DNA of 64,000 nucleotides from Lasioglossum baleicum. Its lineage: Eukaryota > Arthropoda > Insecta > Hymenoptera > Halictidae. Shown here in pieces: positions 12,522-24,839 of the stretch. How positions within the stretch are numbered: position 1 is the first letter of the stretch; each line of letters begins with the position of its first letter. Below the pieces are notes generated by a model, which saw only the letters and a program-made list of their open reading frames with translations, was not told the origin of the DNA and searched no databases. The stretch covers positions 18,244,810-18,308,809 of the forward strand of contig NC_134931.1 in NCBI RefSeq assembly GCF_051020765.1, in the 5' to 3' direction. A program made the translations under genes and the position numbers.

Positions 12522-12724
12522 TGGACTACGGATCTTTATACATTTATAGCAAAATTGATTAGGTGAAATTCAAAATTGCTGAACAATTTTAAATATTGAA
12601 GATGCCAATATAATGATTTCTCCTCTATCCAAGTAATTAAGGGAAGGAATAAAATTCAATGTAGCTTCTATTTCTTGCAATCGATGCAGACTATTTTTAT
12701 TTTGCATAAAGATCCGCAGTCCAC
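12522..12724. mobile_element. GACTGCGGATC-family MITE
   Basis: Ends GGACTACGGATCTTTATACA and GCATAAAGATCCGCAGTCC; about 200 bases. Confidence 0.8.
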
Positions 12725-13617
12725 TAATCATCAAACAATAACCAAACGTAATTAAATTAAATTAAGAAAGTAAATAATAAAACGGATTCGTTAAAGGAAC
12801 GAAATTATAAACATTGCCCTTCCTAATTTAAGGTGCAATATAAATGTGCAAATAAATTCGAATACTATGTATTAGATTGTCTTTAAAAAAATACTTTGTT
12901 AATTTAGTATTAAAAATGAATGGTTCGATATTAATATTTAATAAATGTAAGTATAAAATAGTCTTCAACCAAATTGAATATTCAATTAAAAAATGGAAAA
13001 TGAAGTGCTCGAACATAGTGTCTAATATTGTAATTTTTATAATATAATATTAATAATCATTTAGATGTCATTAATATTTGTAACGAACGTATATTAATGA
13101 TTACTTGTAATGTAATCGATAGGCAGTCCCCCGAAAAGTGTTGAAGTTTTAAACAAACAGTTGTTTAAACAAGTGATAATATTATCTCTCCGTGTCGGAT
13201 AAAACACGTAAGAATTTCGCGAAACAGTTTTCAATTTTCCGGAACCGCACTACGACCATAAAGGAACCCCGAGATTCAGGAAAAAGTAATTTTCTTGAAA
13301 GACTTCGACCATCTCAACGTGTTCCATTCCGGCTATGGAACAGGTAGAACTTATATATTTTATCTATGCTATATCCGTCATATGCACGCGCTATTTTGCT
13401 CGCATTCATTTCTGCGTAGAACATAAATGATTATCTGACTCGACAAAATTTCCATGAAAAGATAAAATGTTAGTCCGAAATCATAGAAATTAGTTACGAT
13501 CGACAAAACTGAATATTTATTTAGTCCGAAACGTTTGCTAAATATATAGTTGAATTTTAAATTTTGTAGTCAAGTATATACAATTTTTATTTTAATTTCT
13601 TTGTTTGACCTTACGGT

Positions 13618-13783
13618 TGGACAGCGGATCTTTATGCAAAATAAATTGAATGTTACTTCTTTCCTTAATGATTTTAATAGAGGAGATATCATATGTTGAC
13701 ATCTTCAATTTTTAAAATTTTCCAACAATTTTGTATTTCATCTTCTCAATTTTGCTATAAATGCATAAAGATCCGCAGTCTAG
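13618..13783. mobile_element. GACTGCGGATC-family MITE (short form)
   Basis: Ends GGACAGCGGATCTTTATGCA and GCATAAAGATCCGCAGTCTA, 166 bases. Its central part is repeated at 13,848-13,945 without ends, from AAATTGAATGTTACTTCTTC to TTCAATTTTTAAAATT. Confidence 0.85.
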
Positions 13784-15035
13784 TAATCATTAATCAGTCA
13801 GTCACCATTGAAATGAATTGTCTTCATCGTTTGCAAGAAAGACAAAGTAAATTGAATGTTACTTCTTCCCTTAACGATTTTAAAAGAGGAAAGATCATAT
13901 GTTGACATCTTCAATTTTTAAAATTTCCCTAAAATTTTGTATTTCATCCAGTGATAGATCCAGTGACTAGATTTCATCTAGCGGTCGGTAACTGATGGTA
14001 CAAAGAAAAAGGTGGTGATTCATTGAAAAATTAAAATAAAATTTTTGTCATACGAGTCCGACTACTTGACGGATCTTGAAAGTCGATTTTCTCGAAAAGA
14101 AAGCCTCATACGAAGAAACTTTATTCTATATTTTCGACTTATCTTTTCCTGTAGAATCACCTTTGTTTCGGTTGTACCGCCAGTATGATCCCTGTACAAT
14201 CTAGACGCAATTTTATTAGCAGAAACATCCGAGGTTTCATAAAGCCACGAGGGCAGTAGAAACAGTGAACGTTTTAACTGTCCAGAAGCTATCTTAATTG
14301 GACAAGACGAAAGTATACTTTTTCCCCGAACAGAAGTTTGCGAAATATACGAGAAACTTTATACATAGATCGGCCAGATGTAACCCCAGTCTGAGGGATC
14401 AATGACAGACAAAATACATGTTTTAAAACGATGAAAATTATTATTCCACCGACGCGCCGGGTTCCTCTCTTCGAATAACATTTCAATCCTCGAGTTATTC
14501 TTGCATCGATTCATGTTCAATTTTAGGCACTTCTGCAGGAAGGTCAGCCGAGTTGAATCTCCTGCGTGGGTTCGATGATTTCGAATGAACGCAATGTTTA
14601 CTTACTATATGAATATTCAATACATTTAATTACGTATACAATCAAAATTATTTTTACTTTCACGTGGAACGTTTCGAGAAAAGCAGATGACATTCTAAGC
14701 TGTGTGTCGAAAAAAGTGAACCTTGAATCTCAATGTCAAAATCATTTTTTATTGCATCGTATAGTACTCATCGCAACGAAGAAAAGTTTCAAAGAAGCCA
14801 TGTAGTATTTATAGCATGTTGGAACATATGGAATAAAATAGTTTGCGAAACTTTAAAATTGTTTTTAACACTCTTCTCTCTGGATCTAGCATGCCAGTTC
14901 AAAATGACTGGTTTTACAATTTCCTACTGAAATTTTCCTACTTCACGTTACATTTTTTTTCGCAATGATGTGATGACTTTTACAGCGATACTACGCTGCA
15001 CTACACTGCACTCTTCAATGCTAGAACTTTATTGC

Positions 15036-15372
15036 TAACACTAACCGTACCACCACCGGTCAAATGACCGGTTTTACTTTTTATTTTTTAATTATTGAAA
15101 TTATGGAAATGGTCCCATCAGAAATTATTCAATAAATTTCTTTAACTTAGTTTAGTTTTAATTAAATATTTCTTAACCCTTAACTGGGCGCATGGGGTCC
15201 ATTTGACCCCGAGTGGTATAAAATAGTACATAACTTTTCCAGGCGCGCTCAGTTAAGGGTTAAATCACGTATTGTTATAAAAATTGTGAAGAATCTAAAT
15301 AAGTTCAGTCTTGTAATTTTTATAAAACGATGTATATTCGACACATTTTGTACTCGGTACGGTTAGTGTTAA
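15036..15372. mobile_element. MITE with ends TTAACACTAACCGTACC, carrying a nested insert
   Basis: The left end reads CTAACACTAACCGTACC and the right end GGTACGGTTAGTGTTAA. Near the left end is the palindrome ACCGGTCAAATGACCGGT. The same element lies in PDE11 intron 9 (46,837-47,047), so it was inserted before the duplication. Confidence 0.75.
15173..15263. mobile_element. 91-bp TTAA-bounded MITE nested in the duplicate
   Basis: Ends TTAACCCTTAACTG and CAGTTAAGGGTTAA form a 14-base perfect terminal inverted repeat with TTAA at both borders, as left by piggyBac-type transposition. It is absent from the source copy in PDE11 intron 9, so it arrived after the duplication. Confidence 0.75.
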
Positions 15373-16812
15373 TACACTAGTTAATTCACTGATTACTAGA
15401 CTGCGGATCTGTAAGCAAAATTTACATTTTTACGTACTAAGTATTGCTTGAGAACATCGAAAAGCGGGTATTGTTTTCCAAATTTTGTGATTTCTATTTC
15501 AGGGCTTGAGAGTGCCTTCTGCAGCGTATTTTCAGCTGCACGACTTCAAATTCGACGACATTTACATGGAGGACGACGACACATCTTGATTTCGTGGAAC
15601 GCTTTCATATTCATTATTCTTTATTCATTTCATTATTCTTTATATTTGCCGTTCATTTGTGGCACTGCCCTAAAAAAAGATAGCTAGTTTTCACCGGTGA
15701 GAAATAATTTGAAGGACCGGAATCCCGACACTTATGAGAAACGTTGCGTGGTGGATGCATTTAAAGAAATCCTGGGTCGTTCGGAAGCAAGTCGGGATGG
15801 AATAGCGACGGCGGCAGCCCGACTATTAGGGTCAACAACGGATTTCAGGAAAAATCGATAGACCGGATAGCACGACCCTCGATGGATATCGGTCTGTTGA
15901 CAATCAAGGGCTGCATACAAGACCTGGGGTAAGCCTTTTTTTTTTTAAATTCCGTTCATTATCTCCATCTAAGGCCGCGGCATACAAAGAGGCACCGGAC
16001 GTCCGTTGTTATTCCGACGGCGTGTGTTTTCCTTTATTCCTGGTTTTTAGAGACAGTTTCACACAGATGCACACATTCCTATGCGATATGCACACGACAA
16101 CGTCGCTTGCCATCCCGTTCCCGTTCGTAAAATCGCAATGCACGAGCTACTCGAGCTAAAAGAGACACGCGGACTCGTTTTTGTTTATCGATTCACGCGT
16201 AATTATCGACTGGACAGTGCTTGATGAGTTTTACCGATCACTCGGAAAACGAGATAGCGATGAAACAACGTAAACCGATTACTTAAAATTAAATTTTATT
16301 GGCCCTTTGAGCGAGATCCAGCCTCGTCATTGGCCAAAGCGCTGCAAAGGGTGACCTGCGACTCTTCCACGTATCCGGGACGTCTGCAATTCTTTTTCAT
16401 CTCTTCAACGAACGGACTGAAAAGGAAGGTTTCGTAATTTTCCTGGATGCCGATCTAGCTTCCAGAGTCCTAGACCTTTCTAGGATATTGCGAGATTCGT
16501 TCATTCAAAGGCTAGTTCATCTTTTCTGTTATGTGTGCAACAATTTCAATCATTATGGCCAACACAGCGAAGGTACAAATTACGTACTTCCCATTGAAAA
16601 TTCTTGAGTGTAGTCTTGAGAACCAATTAGCCTTGGAAGAATTCGCGAACGATGCGGCAGTGGTACAGCTGGATGAGATTCTGAAAAGTGCCTCCGAATC
16701 AAATTGATCTTTGGCCGCACCATTCGATATAGGGATCCCAAAGAGAAAACCCTCTGTGACAAGGTTCAAGTCGGTACCCCTACCACAAGGGTAGTAAGCA
16801 CGGTTTAATGAA

Positions 16813-16992
16813 TTGACAGCGGATTTGATGCATTTATGACAAAAATGAGTAGGTGTGATTTAAAACTTTAAAGACATTAGACAAATTGAAAAATACCTTT
16901 AACATATTAAGAGAGAAAATAAATTTTTGTCACTCCGGTTTGTTGCAGTTTATGTGGAAAATTATTATTTTGCATAAAGATCAGCTGTCCAT
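16813..16992. mobile_element. GACTGCGGATC-family MITE
   Basis: Ends TTGACAGCGGATTTGATGCA and GCATAAAGATCAGCTGTCC; about 180 bases. Confidence 0.75.
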
Positions 16993-17803
16993 TAATGAAT
17001 TATGCTCTATTTCTTCTGTTTTGCTTAACAAAAAATTATGAAAAAATTCACGAACATTCTACCTAATACCACATACGACAGTGAATTATTTCAGAATTTT
17101 TGATTGCGAGAAAAAAACCGGACGCATAAAATTGCCGATTTTATATATGTTGAAGTTTTCGGAGTACCGCCTTTATATTATTCGTTAGTTGTGTCTCGTC
17201 GTGATTATTCATATATATTTCTTTCAGATTTTTCGGATTTTGCGAACGTGTTTAAAAAGCATGGAAAAATTCGGAACAATGCATACTCTGTATCGAAGTT
17301 TTGTATATTGTTGAAACTATTGTTCTTAATTTTTTTACAACTTTTTAAATAGTGTATCGGTAGTTAGAACAGGTTAAAATTAAGTTTTCTGATGTTCATT
17401 TACATTTTTGCAGATGTCTTATGTGATTTCAAACATTTTCATATTCGGAAAAATAATGCACGAACATAAAACTGCAATACTTTGTATGTTTAGACTAGCA
17501 GTCTTTGACCTAGTGGGTATCAAATTTCATTCACAGATATCGCGTACACGCTCTTGTGGTAGTTTATCTGATAACCGGAAATATCTCGTGGCGCACTGAC
17601 GTTACGAAAAAAATTTGTTTACAAAAATTGTTCGATATGAAGGATACAATCATATAGTCTAATTTTTTTGAGGACTAGAATGATGGGGAGAGAGGATTTC
17701 AAAGTCAAATTAAGTTTTTTTTAAATGGAATGTCCTACTTTGTATACCATAGATCGATAGAGTATGAAACAAATCTTTTTCGTAACTTGAGCGCGTCACA
17801 AGA

Positions 17804-18218
17804 TAGGGTAACTGCACCAGTGAATAAACGGGCACCAGTAAATGAACGCTTTTGTATATTTCAACAAATTTTAAGTTGCACGGCATACTAGCGATAATGA
17901 CTCTTGGGCCAATTGAATATATGACTCTGTTTCGTAGCTGTATTCCTATTGGTACAATAGGAAGAATATAGTAAGAATATATTTTGGTACTAGAATATAC
18001 TGTTCATTGACTGGTATTTTTTATATTTTTTATTTAACGTTTAATAAAGAAAAATGATAATAATTTAATTTTATTTGTGTTCATTTTTATTTTTGACAAA
18101 TGAAGTATAGGGAGCCATTTGGCATATATGAGATTCCTTTAATTCACATATTTAAAAAAAAATAAAATATCTTCCTGAACAATTTCTTAAATGTTTATTC
18201 ACTGGTGCAGTTACCCTA
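17804..18218. mobile_element. 415-bp MITE with 26-bp perfect terminal inverted repeats
   Basis: The left end TAGGGTAACTGCACCAGTGA (then ATAAAC) is exactly mirrored at the right end. A TA at each border fits a Tc1/mariner-type target site. No coding frame is recognisable inside. Confidence 0.9.
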
Positions 18219-20240
18219 CAATATTTCCGTTAGCAGATAAACGAAATACCCTGTATGCAAGACAGCGTGGTGACGAGATGTCTCGTCCAGAGCATCGTTT
18301 CTTCGACATCGTGCAAACGAGATGTCTCGTCCATTGTAGTGGAAGAGTCAACGAGAAAATTATTCTGATTTAAATGAGTGTGCGTGCTATTAATTATGAG
18401 GCTGACTGCACGATCCGTTAGGGTTTGCGTGATTACACGAACGTTAGGTTGAGCGCCACTGTGTACATTCACAGTCTGACACGTGCTGGGTATTGCTATC
18501 AGGGAGGAGCAGAGTATTGACCTTGGGAATGGCAAAAGATTCATTCCTCGCAATAGCTCGGCAAGGAGGGATTCAGGGTCTCTTTACCGGGGAGGGGTGG
18601 AGGTTCTGTGTCGTTGCCAAAATTCTCCGCCATTGAGCATAAGACAGGTACAATAAGCGACACGAAAGCCTGCCCCCTTGAGAGAATTGTAGCTCATTTC
18701 ACGATTCTTCTTTTTCACGGCACGCTTCTGGTTCTCACGAAGCTGACAGCGCTTCAAGTGCGCCGCAATTTTCTCCGCCTCTCCGCCCTTAGTCTTTCGT
18801 GTCACTTATTACACTGTTGCATCCCCTTCCACGTCCAGAAAACATTTCGGATTAAGAACTTGAGAAACACATTAAAACTTTCAGCCTTCGTCGCGTGAAC
18901 GCCTCCTCTTCGTTACATATGTATGTCGCGATAAATATTCATTTGTTAAACACGCCCAGCGGTACAAGATCGTCACGAGTCATTTCCTACGCGGATCTCG
19001 ACATTATTTCTTTTAATTAAACGGGATGGCCCATTAATGTCTTAGGGCGAAACGAATTCTCCCCCGAACGGGTTCTCTGGAACCCTAATATTTGCTACGG
19101 TTAATTCGGTTTATTTTCGGTACGTGTTTGCCCGGATTTTCATTGTTTGATGCTCTGAAACGAAGCCTTCTATCTTCAGATTTATTTAAAAATTTATTTG
19201 CATAAATAATTGTTAAATTTACCATTTCAAACAAAATATTTTGACCAAATACATTTATTATTAAAACAATTTTTCTAATGTTTGATAAGGGATAAAAATT
19301 TACTTGCTTCCGACCTCTTTGAATTTGTTTACCATGTTATATTTTCTAATTTACTTGTAAATTTTGTACAAATTTATAGAAAAATATAAAGTTTACTGTT
19401 GGCTTTAACTTAATCCGCTGAAATTTGCATTTCAAACATTTTTACCAAGTCCCAACTACCTACAATATAATTGTCTGAAAGTTCATTTTTAATTGATTTC
19501 AACTTTCACACAATTTAATTTTGACTTTCGTTAATTTATACATTTCGTGCAGTTATACATTCAATTTCTTCAACAATGAGGGTGCAACTCACGAGAGTGC
19601 AATTGAATAACGCTTCAGACGCATACGAAATCACGGGAGGATAATTTCTCGAGCTATGGTAAATGTTTGTTGACATTCGTTTCGAGAGGATTTTGCGCAA
19701 TTACTTGCCCCATTCGCTGTACTATAATGAAAAATTTGCCGAGTCAACAATCAACCATTCAGTCAGCACCTGAAACGCGTAGATATCGGGGTCATAGTAG
19801 TTGGTTGTCATCGAGGAACCACGGAACCATTCAGATTTCCATTACTCAGCATTCACAGTGAGTCATTCAGAGCGATCTGGGGCAAATAGGCTTACAATCT
19901 GTATTCGGTTTGATTAGTTTTAGACGCTGACAGACTTCATAGAATTTTAGGAAGCACTCGAGCCTCGCCAATCAGCATAATGATTAGCTCCTGTCATCGG
20001 TTAATTAGCAAACGTTCGAAACAACTGTACGGCTCATTATCCATTAATCAGACGTCTCAACGCTTTCGCTGCTTCGTCAACTCCCGCACGCGTAACCTAC
20101 ATTTCGCCGCAGGGCAAAATCAATATTTATAAGAAAACGTCCACTAAACAATTATACACTTAGTACTGTCATAAGGCGGAGACTGTGACAAATGGTGGAT
20201 TATACAGTTTCCGTCTTGCTAGTTCTACTAATATTATCAT
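18219..20240. other. Non-coding, mixed composition
   Basis: Less AT-rich at 18,230-19,120, with a short direct repeat ACGAGATGTCTCGTCCA around 18,273-18,335. Open frames here show no known domain. The rest is AT-rich and unremarkable. Confidence 0.45.
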
Positions 20241-20392
20241 TAGACTGCGGAAACTAAATCGAATGTTATTTCTTCACTTAATAATTTTAATAGAGAAGAA
20301 ATCACATATTGACATGAATTTTAAAAAGTATTCAACAATTTTGAATTTGATCTTCTCAATTTTCCTATAAATGAATAAAGATCCGCAGTCTA
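20241..20392. mobile_element. GACTGCGGATC-family MITE (short form)
   Basis: Ends TAGACTGCGGA and ATCCGCAGTCTA, 152 bases. The body matches the short copy at 13.6 kb (GAATGTTATTTCTTCACTTA). Confidence 0.8.
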
Positions 20393-21089
20393 CTTATTAT
20401 TAACAACAGACACTTATGCATTTCTAGACATTAAAAGTTTCTTAAAAATTACAATAAATAAATTGTGCACAGTATTATATATTTTGCCATATTAATTTGA
20501 ATTTATTGAGACCGCTTACCGAGCAAATCGAATTTTGTTTTTCTTTTGAATTGTTTTAGATTCAATATCTTTGTAAACCATTTATAAATAATATTTTTAT
20601 AAATCACATAATTATAGATATGTTTAAACAGCAGGTACTTACGCATTTCTAAAAGTTCTTTTAAAAATTACAATATAAAAATCCTATATTAATTTTACTT
20701 TATTGAGACCATTTACTGAGCAATCGAATTTCATTTGAATTTTTGTGAATTGAAAATTTTTCTAGTTGAAGCACTGCCATACGTTCAACGTCTAATTACT
20801 TCTTAATTGGCGTACAGGTACTCCGACTGTAGCTTGTCGAGGATTGACAATAAAACGGGGAAAATATTCGAGAGTAACCAACTAGCAAAGCGGATCCCAG
20901 CCACTCTTTTTCCAACTGCAGTAAAATTACACGGATTAATCACTTTGTCGCATTAAAGCTGAGCTTAAGCTCGCGCATGAATTGGGTCCAATTACACGGG
21001 CGAGTTCGTTTCTAAAGTTCCAACAGAACTGGCCCCTTTTCGCCTAATTCCTTCGCGTTTAGTATCGGTGAAGTGCTCTCGCTATAAAC

Positions 21090-21365
21090 GTGCAATCATT
21101 CATTGTGTTTTCTACAAGTAAAAAATGTTTTTACGGAGGTGGCACGAAATTCAGTAGTGAAACTCAACAACAAGTCAGACGGCCGATAATTGGCGAAAAT
21201 TTTCGAAAATCTCGAAAATTAAGTTTTGTATTAGTAGAACATGACATCGAAGTATGCGGCACGAAATTCAGTAGTACGACTCAACAACAAGTCAGACGGT
21301 CGAAAATTTTTTGGATAATCGAATCATGTTTTGTGTATCCAAAGTTTTCGAAGATGTTAATCTAA
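21090..21365 (+). other. Open frame with an in-frame 117-bp repeat
   Basis: A 91-codon frame in which GTKFSSETQQQVRR and GTKFSSTTQQQVRR recur exactly 39 codons apart (DNA copies at 21,141 and 21,258). No family is recognised and no start context or splice support is seen. It may be chance conservation of frame in a tandem duplication. Confidence 0.25.
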
Positions 21366-21370
21366 TTCTA

Positions 21371-21835
21371 TTATCGAATATTCATGTGCAGGGTTCAGTA
21401 AAAAGAACACATTAATAATTGTAGCAACTAACATTCTTTATTTTTCACTAAACATAATATTACTGTATACAATACAATATTAAAGCTTGTTATCGAACAT
21501 TCATGTGCAGGGTTGAGTAAAAAGAACACATTAATTGTTGTAATTAACATTCTTTCATTTTCACTAAACATATTACAATATACAATACAATATTAAAGCT
21601 GGTTATCGAATATTCGTGTGCAGGGTTAAGTAAAAAGAACACATTAATTGTTGTAATTAACATTCTTTCATTTTCACTAAACATATTACAATATACAATA
21701 CAATATTAAAGCTGGTTATCGAATATTCGTGTGCAGGGTTGAGTAAAAAGAACACATTAATTGTTGTAACTAATATTCTTTATTTTTCACTACACATAAC
21801 ATTACAATATACAATACAATACCAAGTTGATTATC
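21371..21835 (+). repeat. Minisatellite, 113-119 bp unit, four copies
   Basis: TTATCGAATATTCATGTGCA and AGTAAAAAGAACACATTAAT recur with starts at 21,371, 21,490, 21,603 and 21,716; a fifth partial unit begins at 21,831. Confidence 0.92.
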
Positions 21836-22341
21836 GTGGTAGGTACGAATGCGTAGGCTTGAGGTGGCTCGAGAACCCGGAACGCAACGGGGAGCTAGAC
21901 ATGCAACCGGGTCGAGGGGGTGCAGCCTTCGAAAATGCCTCTGATTGAGTAGTTAATTCCCATGCCTGATATGCGTATATGTTCCAAGAAGTCTGTGGTT
22001 CTTTTGGACGCAGTGGTGGCTCGAAATAACCTTATTCGCGTTAATGCAACAATCAAATGAACCTGCTTAAATAATACAGAGCCATTACAACATGTTATAT
22101 GGAAGGGAATAACGTTTTCAAGTAAATCGATTTCTCTGATCGAGTTCTATCAATTAGAATGTCCCGGATGCAGTAAGATAAAAATCGATTTTAATTATTA
22201 TTACACAATCGACGGTCCACGTTTCTATTTACCAGTCGGATTTATTTATTCACTGGAAACTGATGCTTACCTTTTTTCCATCGCTCGAATATTTAAACAT
22301 TTCATAACTCTGCCGGTTTATTGAATCATTTACTGAATCAT

Positions 22342-22530
22342 TTAACCCTTCTGTGCATCATTTTTTACATTGTTTTCGTTTTAATTTATGGGAAAAATAT
22401 TTTTAAAAATTCAAACGATATTTCATCAAATGAGATAAAATGTGTAGAATAGTAAGGAAACACATTTTTAGTTTACTATATACTTTTTTTAACTGTATCA
22501 GATATGATACACTATGTAGCGAAGGGTTAA
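22342..22530. mobile_element. 189-bp TTAA-bounded MITE
   Basis: Ends TTAACCCTTC and GAAGGGTTAA, TTAA at both borders, AT-rich interior. Confidence 0.7.
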
Positions 22531-24839
22531 AGCATTTTGATACATTCTTTTTATTTGGTTTTTTTTAATTACATCAGCATTCCATGATCGCTTAAACAAG
22601 ACGATTTTCTTCTACTTGATTAAATGAAGGATTCCGAGGGTCATCACCATGTTTCTATTTGCTATTTGATTATAAATATTATAAAATTACACAAGTCGTT
22701 TTATATTTTTTACCTGGAATCATCGTTCTTCGTTGTGCTTGTACTAAGCAAATAAATTTCGTTTTCAAATCATTGACAAACGGCAAACCTCCATTACTGT
22801 GCAAACACTCATTAGCCTTCACTGTCACTTCAAACTTCAACGCATGGTTAAAGTGATACAAACGAGGCTCGTCTGCAAATATTGATAACACATTTCTTTT
22901 TAACGTCGATCGATCATTTGAAAATGATCAAAGTAGTGTACGAGGTACGTGGAAATATATTCTTGAACGGAAATTGTGAATTTTTCAAACCTCGTGAGAT
23001 GAGAAAAGGATAATTCGATAAATATAGTACATTAAAGATTTTATGAATTATTTATTACATAATTTTGTCACATACTCTTGTGGACTATGATATATGAATA
23101 CTTTTTTAGGCTATCAATTTTTTGTTATACAATTTTCTTTTATATAGTTTTCGAAATATCACATACCAGAACTTTTTCTCGTATCCACAATTAATTATCA
23201 ATAATTTGTTTAATGCTTTATTAATTATGTTAACTGTACAATTCCGTTTCTCTTTCATTTAACTAGTATAATGTAATATTATTGGTGAATACTCGAAAAC
23301 TAGGGCACACAGGTAACAAACCATCGAAGTATTAAAGATGAAATGAACATTCAAAAGCAGTTATAATTAGTTCAGGGGTCACAATGCGTTTGAAATAAAA
23401 GGGGAAAACGTAATACTTGCTCACGTTCAAATTGAATAAATTAATACTTCTATTGATAAATTACTTGCGTACAATAGTGCGCTATCAATTGTACAGTAAT
23501 ATTCTTTATGAATGCTCAAAAACTAGGACAAGTAAAATTTGGCAAAACAGAAATACATAAAAAGTGTTCCAATGATTTAAAAAATTTATTACTGTTTCAA
23601 TAAGACCAATATTATAATTTGTCATATTCGAATTTTCATATAATAACCATGTAGTTATATAACGTTTTTAAATAAGGGGAAAAGCAATACTTGCTCGCGT
23701 CGAAATTGAATAAATTAATATTACCCCTGTGCAATTAAGCGTTATCGATCTTATTGTTGTTTCACCCCATTGTCCGATATCGCTTCGTTAAGGCTACAAC
23801 TTGCCTTCATATTGTTACCGTGGGCGGCGAAAATAACTTCATCTACCGAAGAAGGCTATAATCCCAATAATAGAGGCAATTCGAAATTACGCGACGCTAA
23901 TGTCGTGAACTAATAAGGAGAATAACTGGCGATTATATCGAAGATCTGTTCTATCAAGCTGCCCAATTTATAAATTAATTATCGTTTCCCCATTTAACCC
24001 GGCAAATGTCAAATGACAACCCTAGAATTAAAATAATTCAATTAACGAAACCAGAACTGAAAAGACGAATTGTCTCGTACGGATTACTCCCATTCTTCTG
24101 TATATTACTTAACTAAATTTAATTGAGCATGTTACAGAAATTAATTTATTTTGGTTAAATACTAGCGTCCTGTATCGGTTGTATGAAATTTAATACACTT
24201 AACTATGTCACGATGACAATTAATTTACATAACTTGGTTAAACAATGGTGTTATGTATCTTTCACAGTTCCATCAAATTGAATTCACTTGAATACGCCAG
24301 AACAAAAGTTAGTTTATAAAGGCTGGTTAAATAACAGTGTTCTGTATCTCACAAATTTTAATGAAAATTCACTTAAACATGTCAGAATACAGATTAATTT
24401 ATAAAGTTTGTCACAATAATGTGTAAAGGATGTGTGTCACAATAAAAATTTATTTATAAAACCTGCTTAAGTAATAGTCTTATCTACTAATGACCGACGT
24501 AGAGTACCGTCGGTTGTCGGTAATACCATTAGGTGACAACGAAATAGATATTTTCTAGATCGTATCTATAACCACTAGTCTAATGGATGTCAACTGCCTT
24601 CGGTTTTCCTTACATGTATAATTCACGTACGGTATTGCAGTACCATGACTTGCACAACTTTGACGTCCACGGACTCCTTCGAATTATTTATTAACATTTC
24701 GCTGATACAAATTACCAATTCACATTTTTATTCAATAATAAATATTTATGATTCTTTAAAATGTATGTTCATCTGAATTTTAACCATGAAGACCAAATTA
24801 TCGTGTTGCTCTAATAACCTATATTTTCTTGCATCATTC
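22531..24839. other. AT-rich non-coding DNA
   Basis: No gene seen. A possible single MITE end TTAACCCGGCAAATGTCAAA lies near 23,995, with no partner found. Confidence 0.5.

Larger units (their letters stand above)
14991..15656 (+). pseudogene. Inverted partial duplicate of PDE11 intron 9 and exon 10
   Basis: The plus strand here is nearly identical to the minus strand of about 47,090-46,560. It includes the start of the intron-side MITE, the intron acceptor TTTCAG at about 15,502, and exon 10 from GGCTTGAGAGTGCC. It differs by a 29-base deletion after GACGACGACACAT that breaks the frame, and by an expanded TTCATTATTCTTTA stretch after GCTTTCATAT. Because intron sequence is copied too, it came from DNA, not from mRNA. 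It cannot code for a catalytic domain. Confidence 0.9.

Noticed and set aside
15448..15687. 79-codon open frame as a real gene
   Set aside because: It reads the broken PDE11 exon copy in the wrong frame after a deletion.
21371..21835. Regular repeats resembling a CRISPR array
   Set aside because: The whole 113-119 base unit is repeated with no unique spacers, and the DNA is animal; it is a minisatellite.
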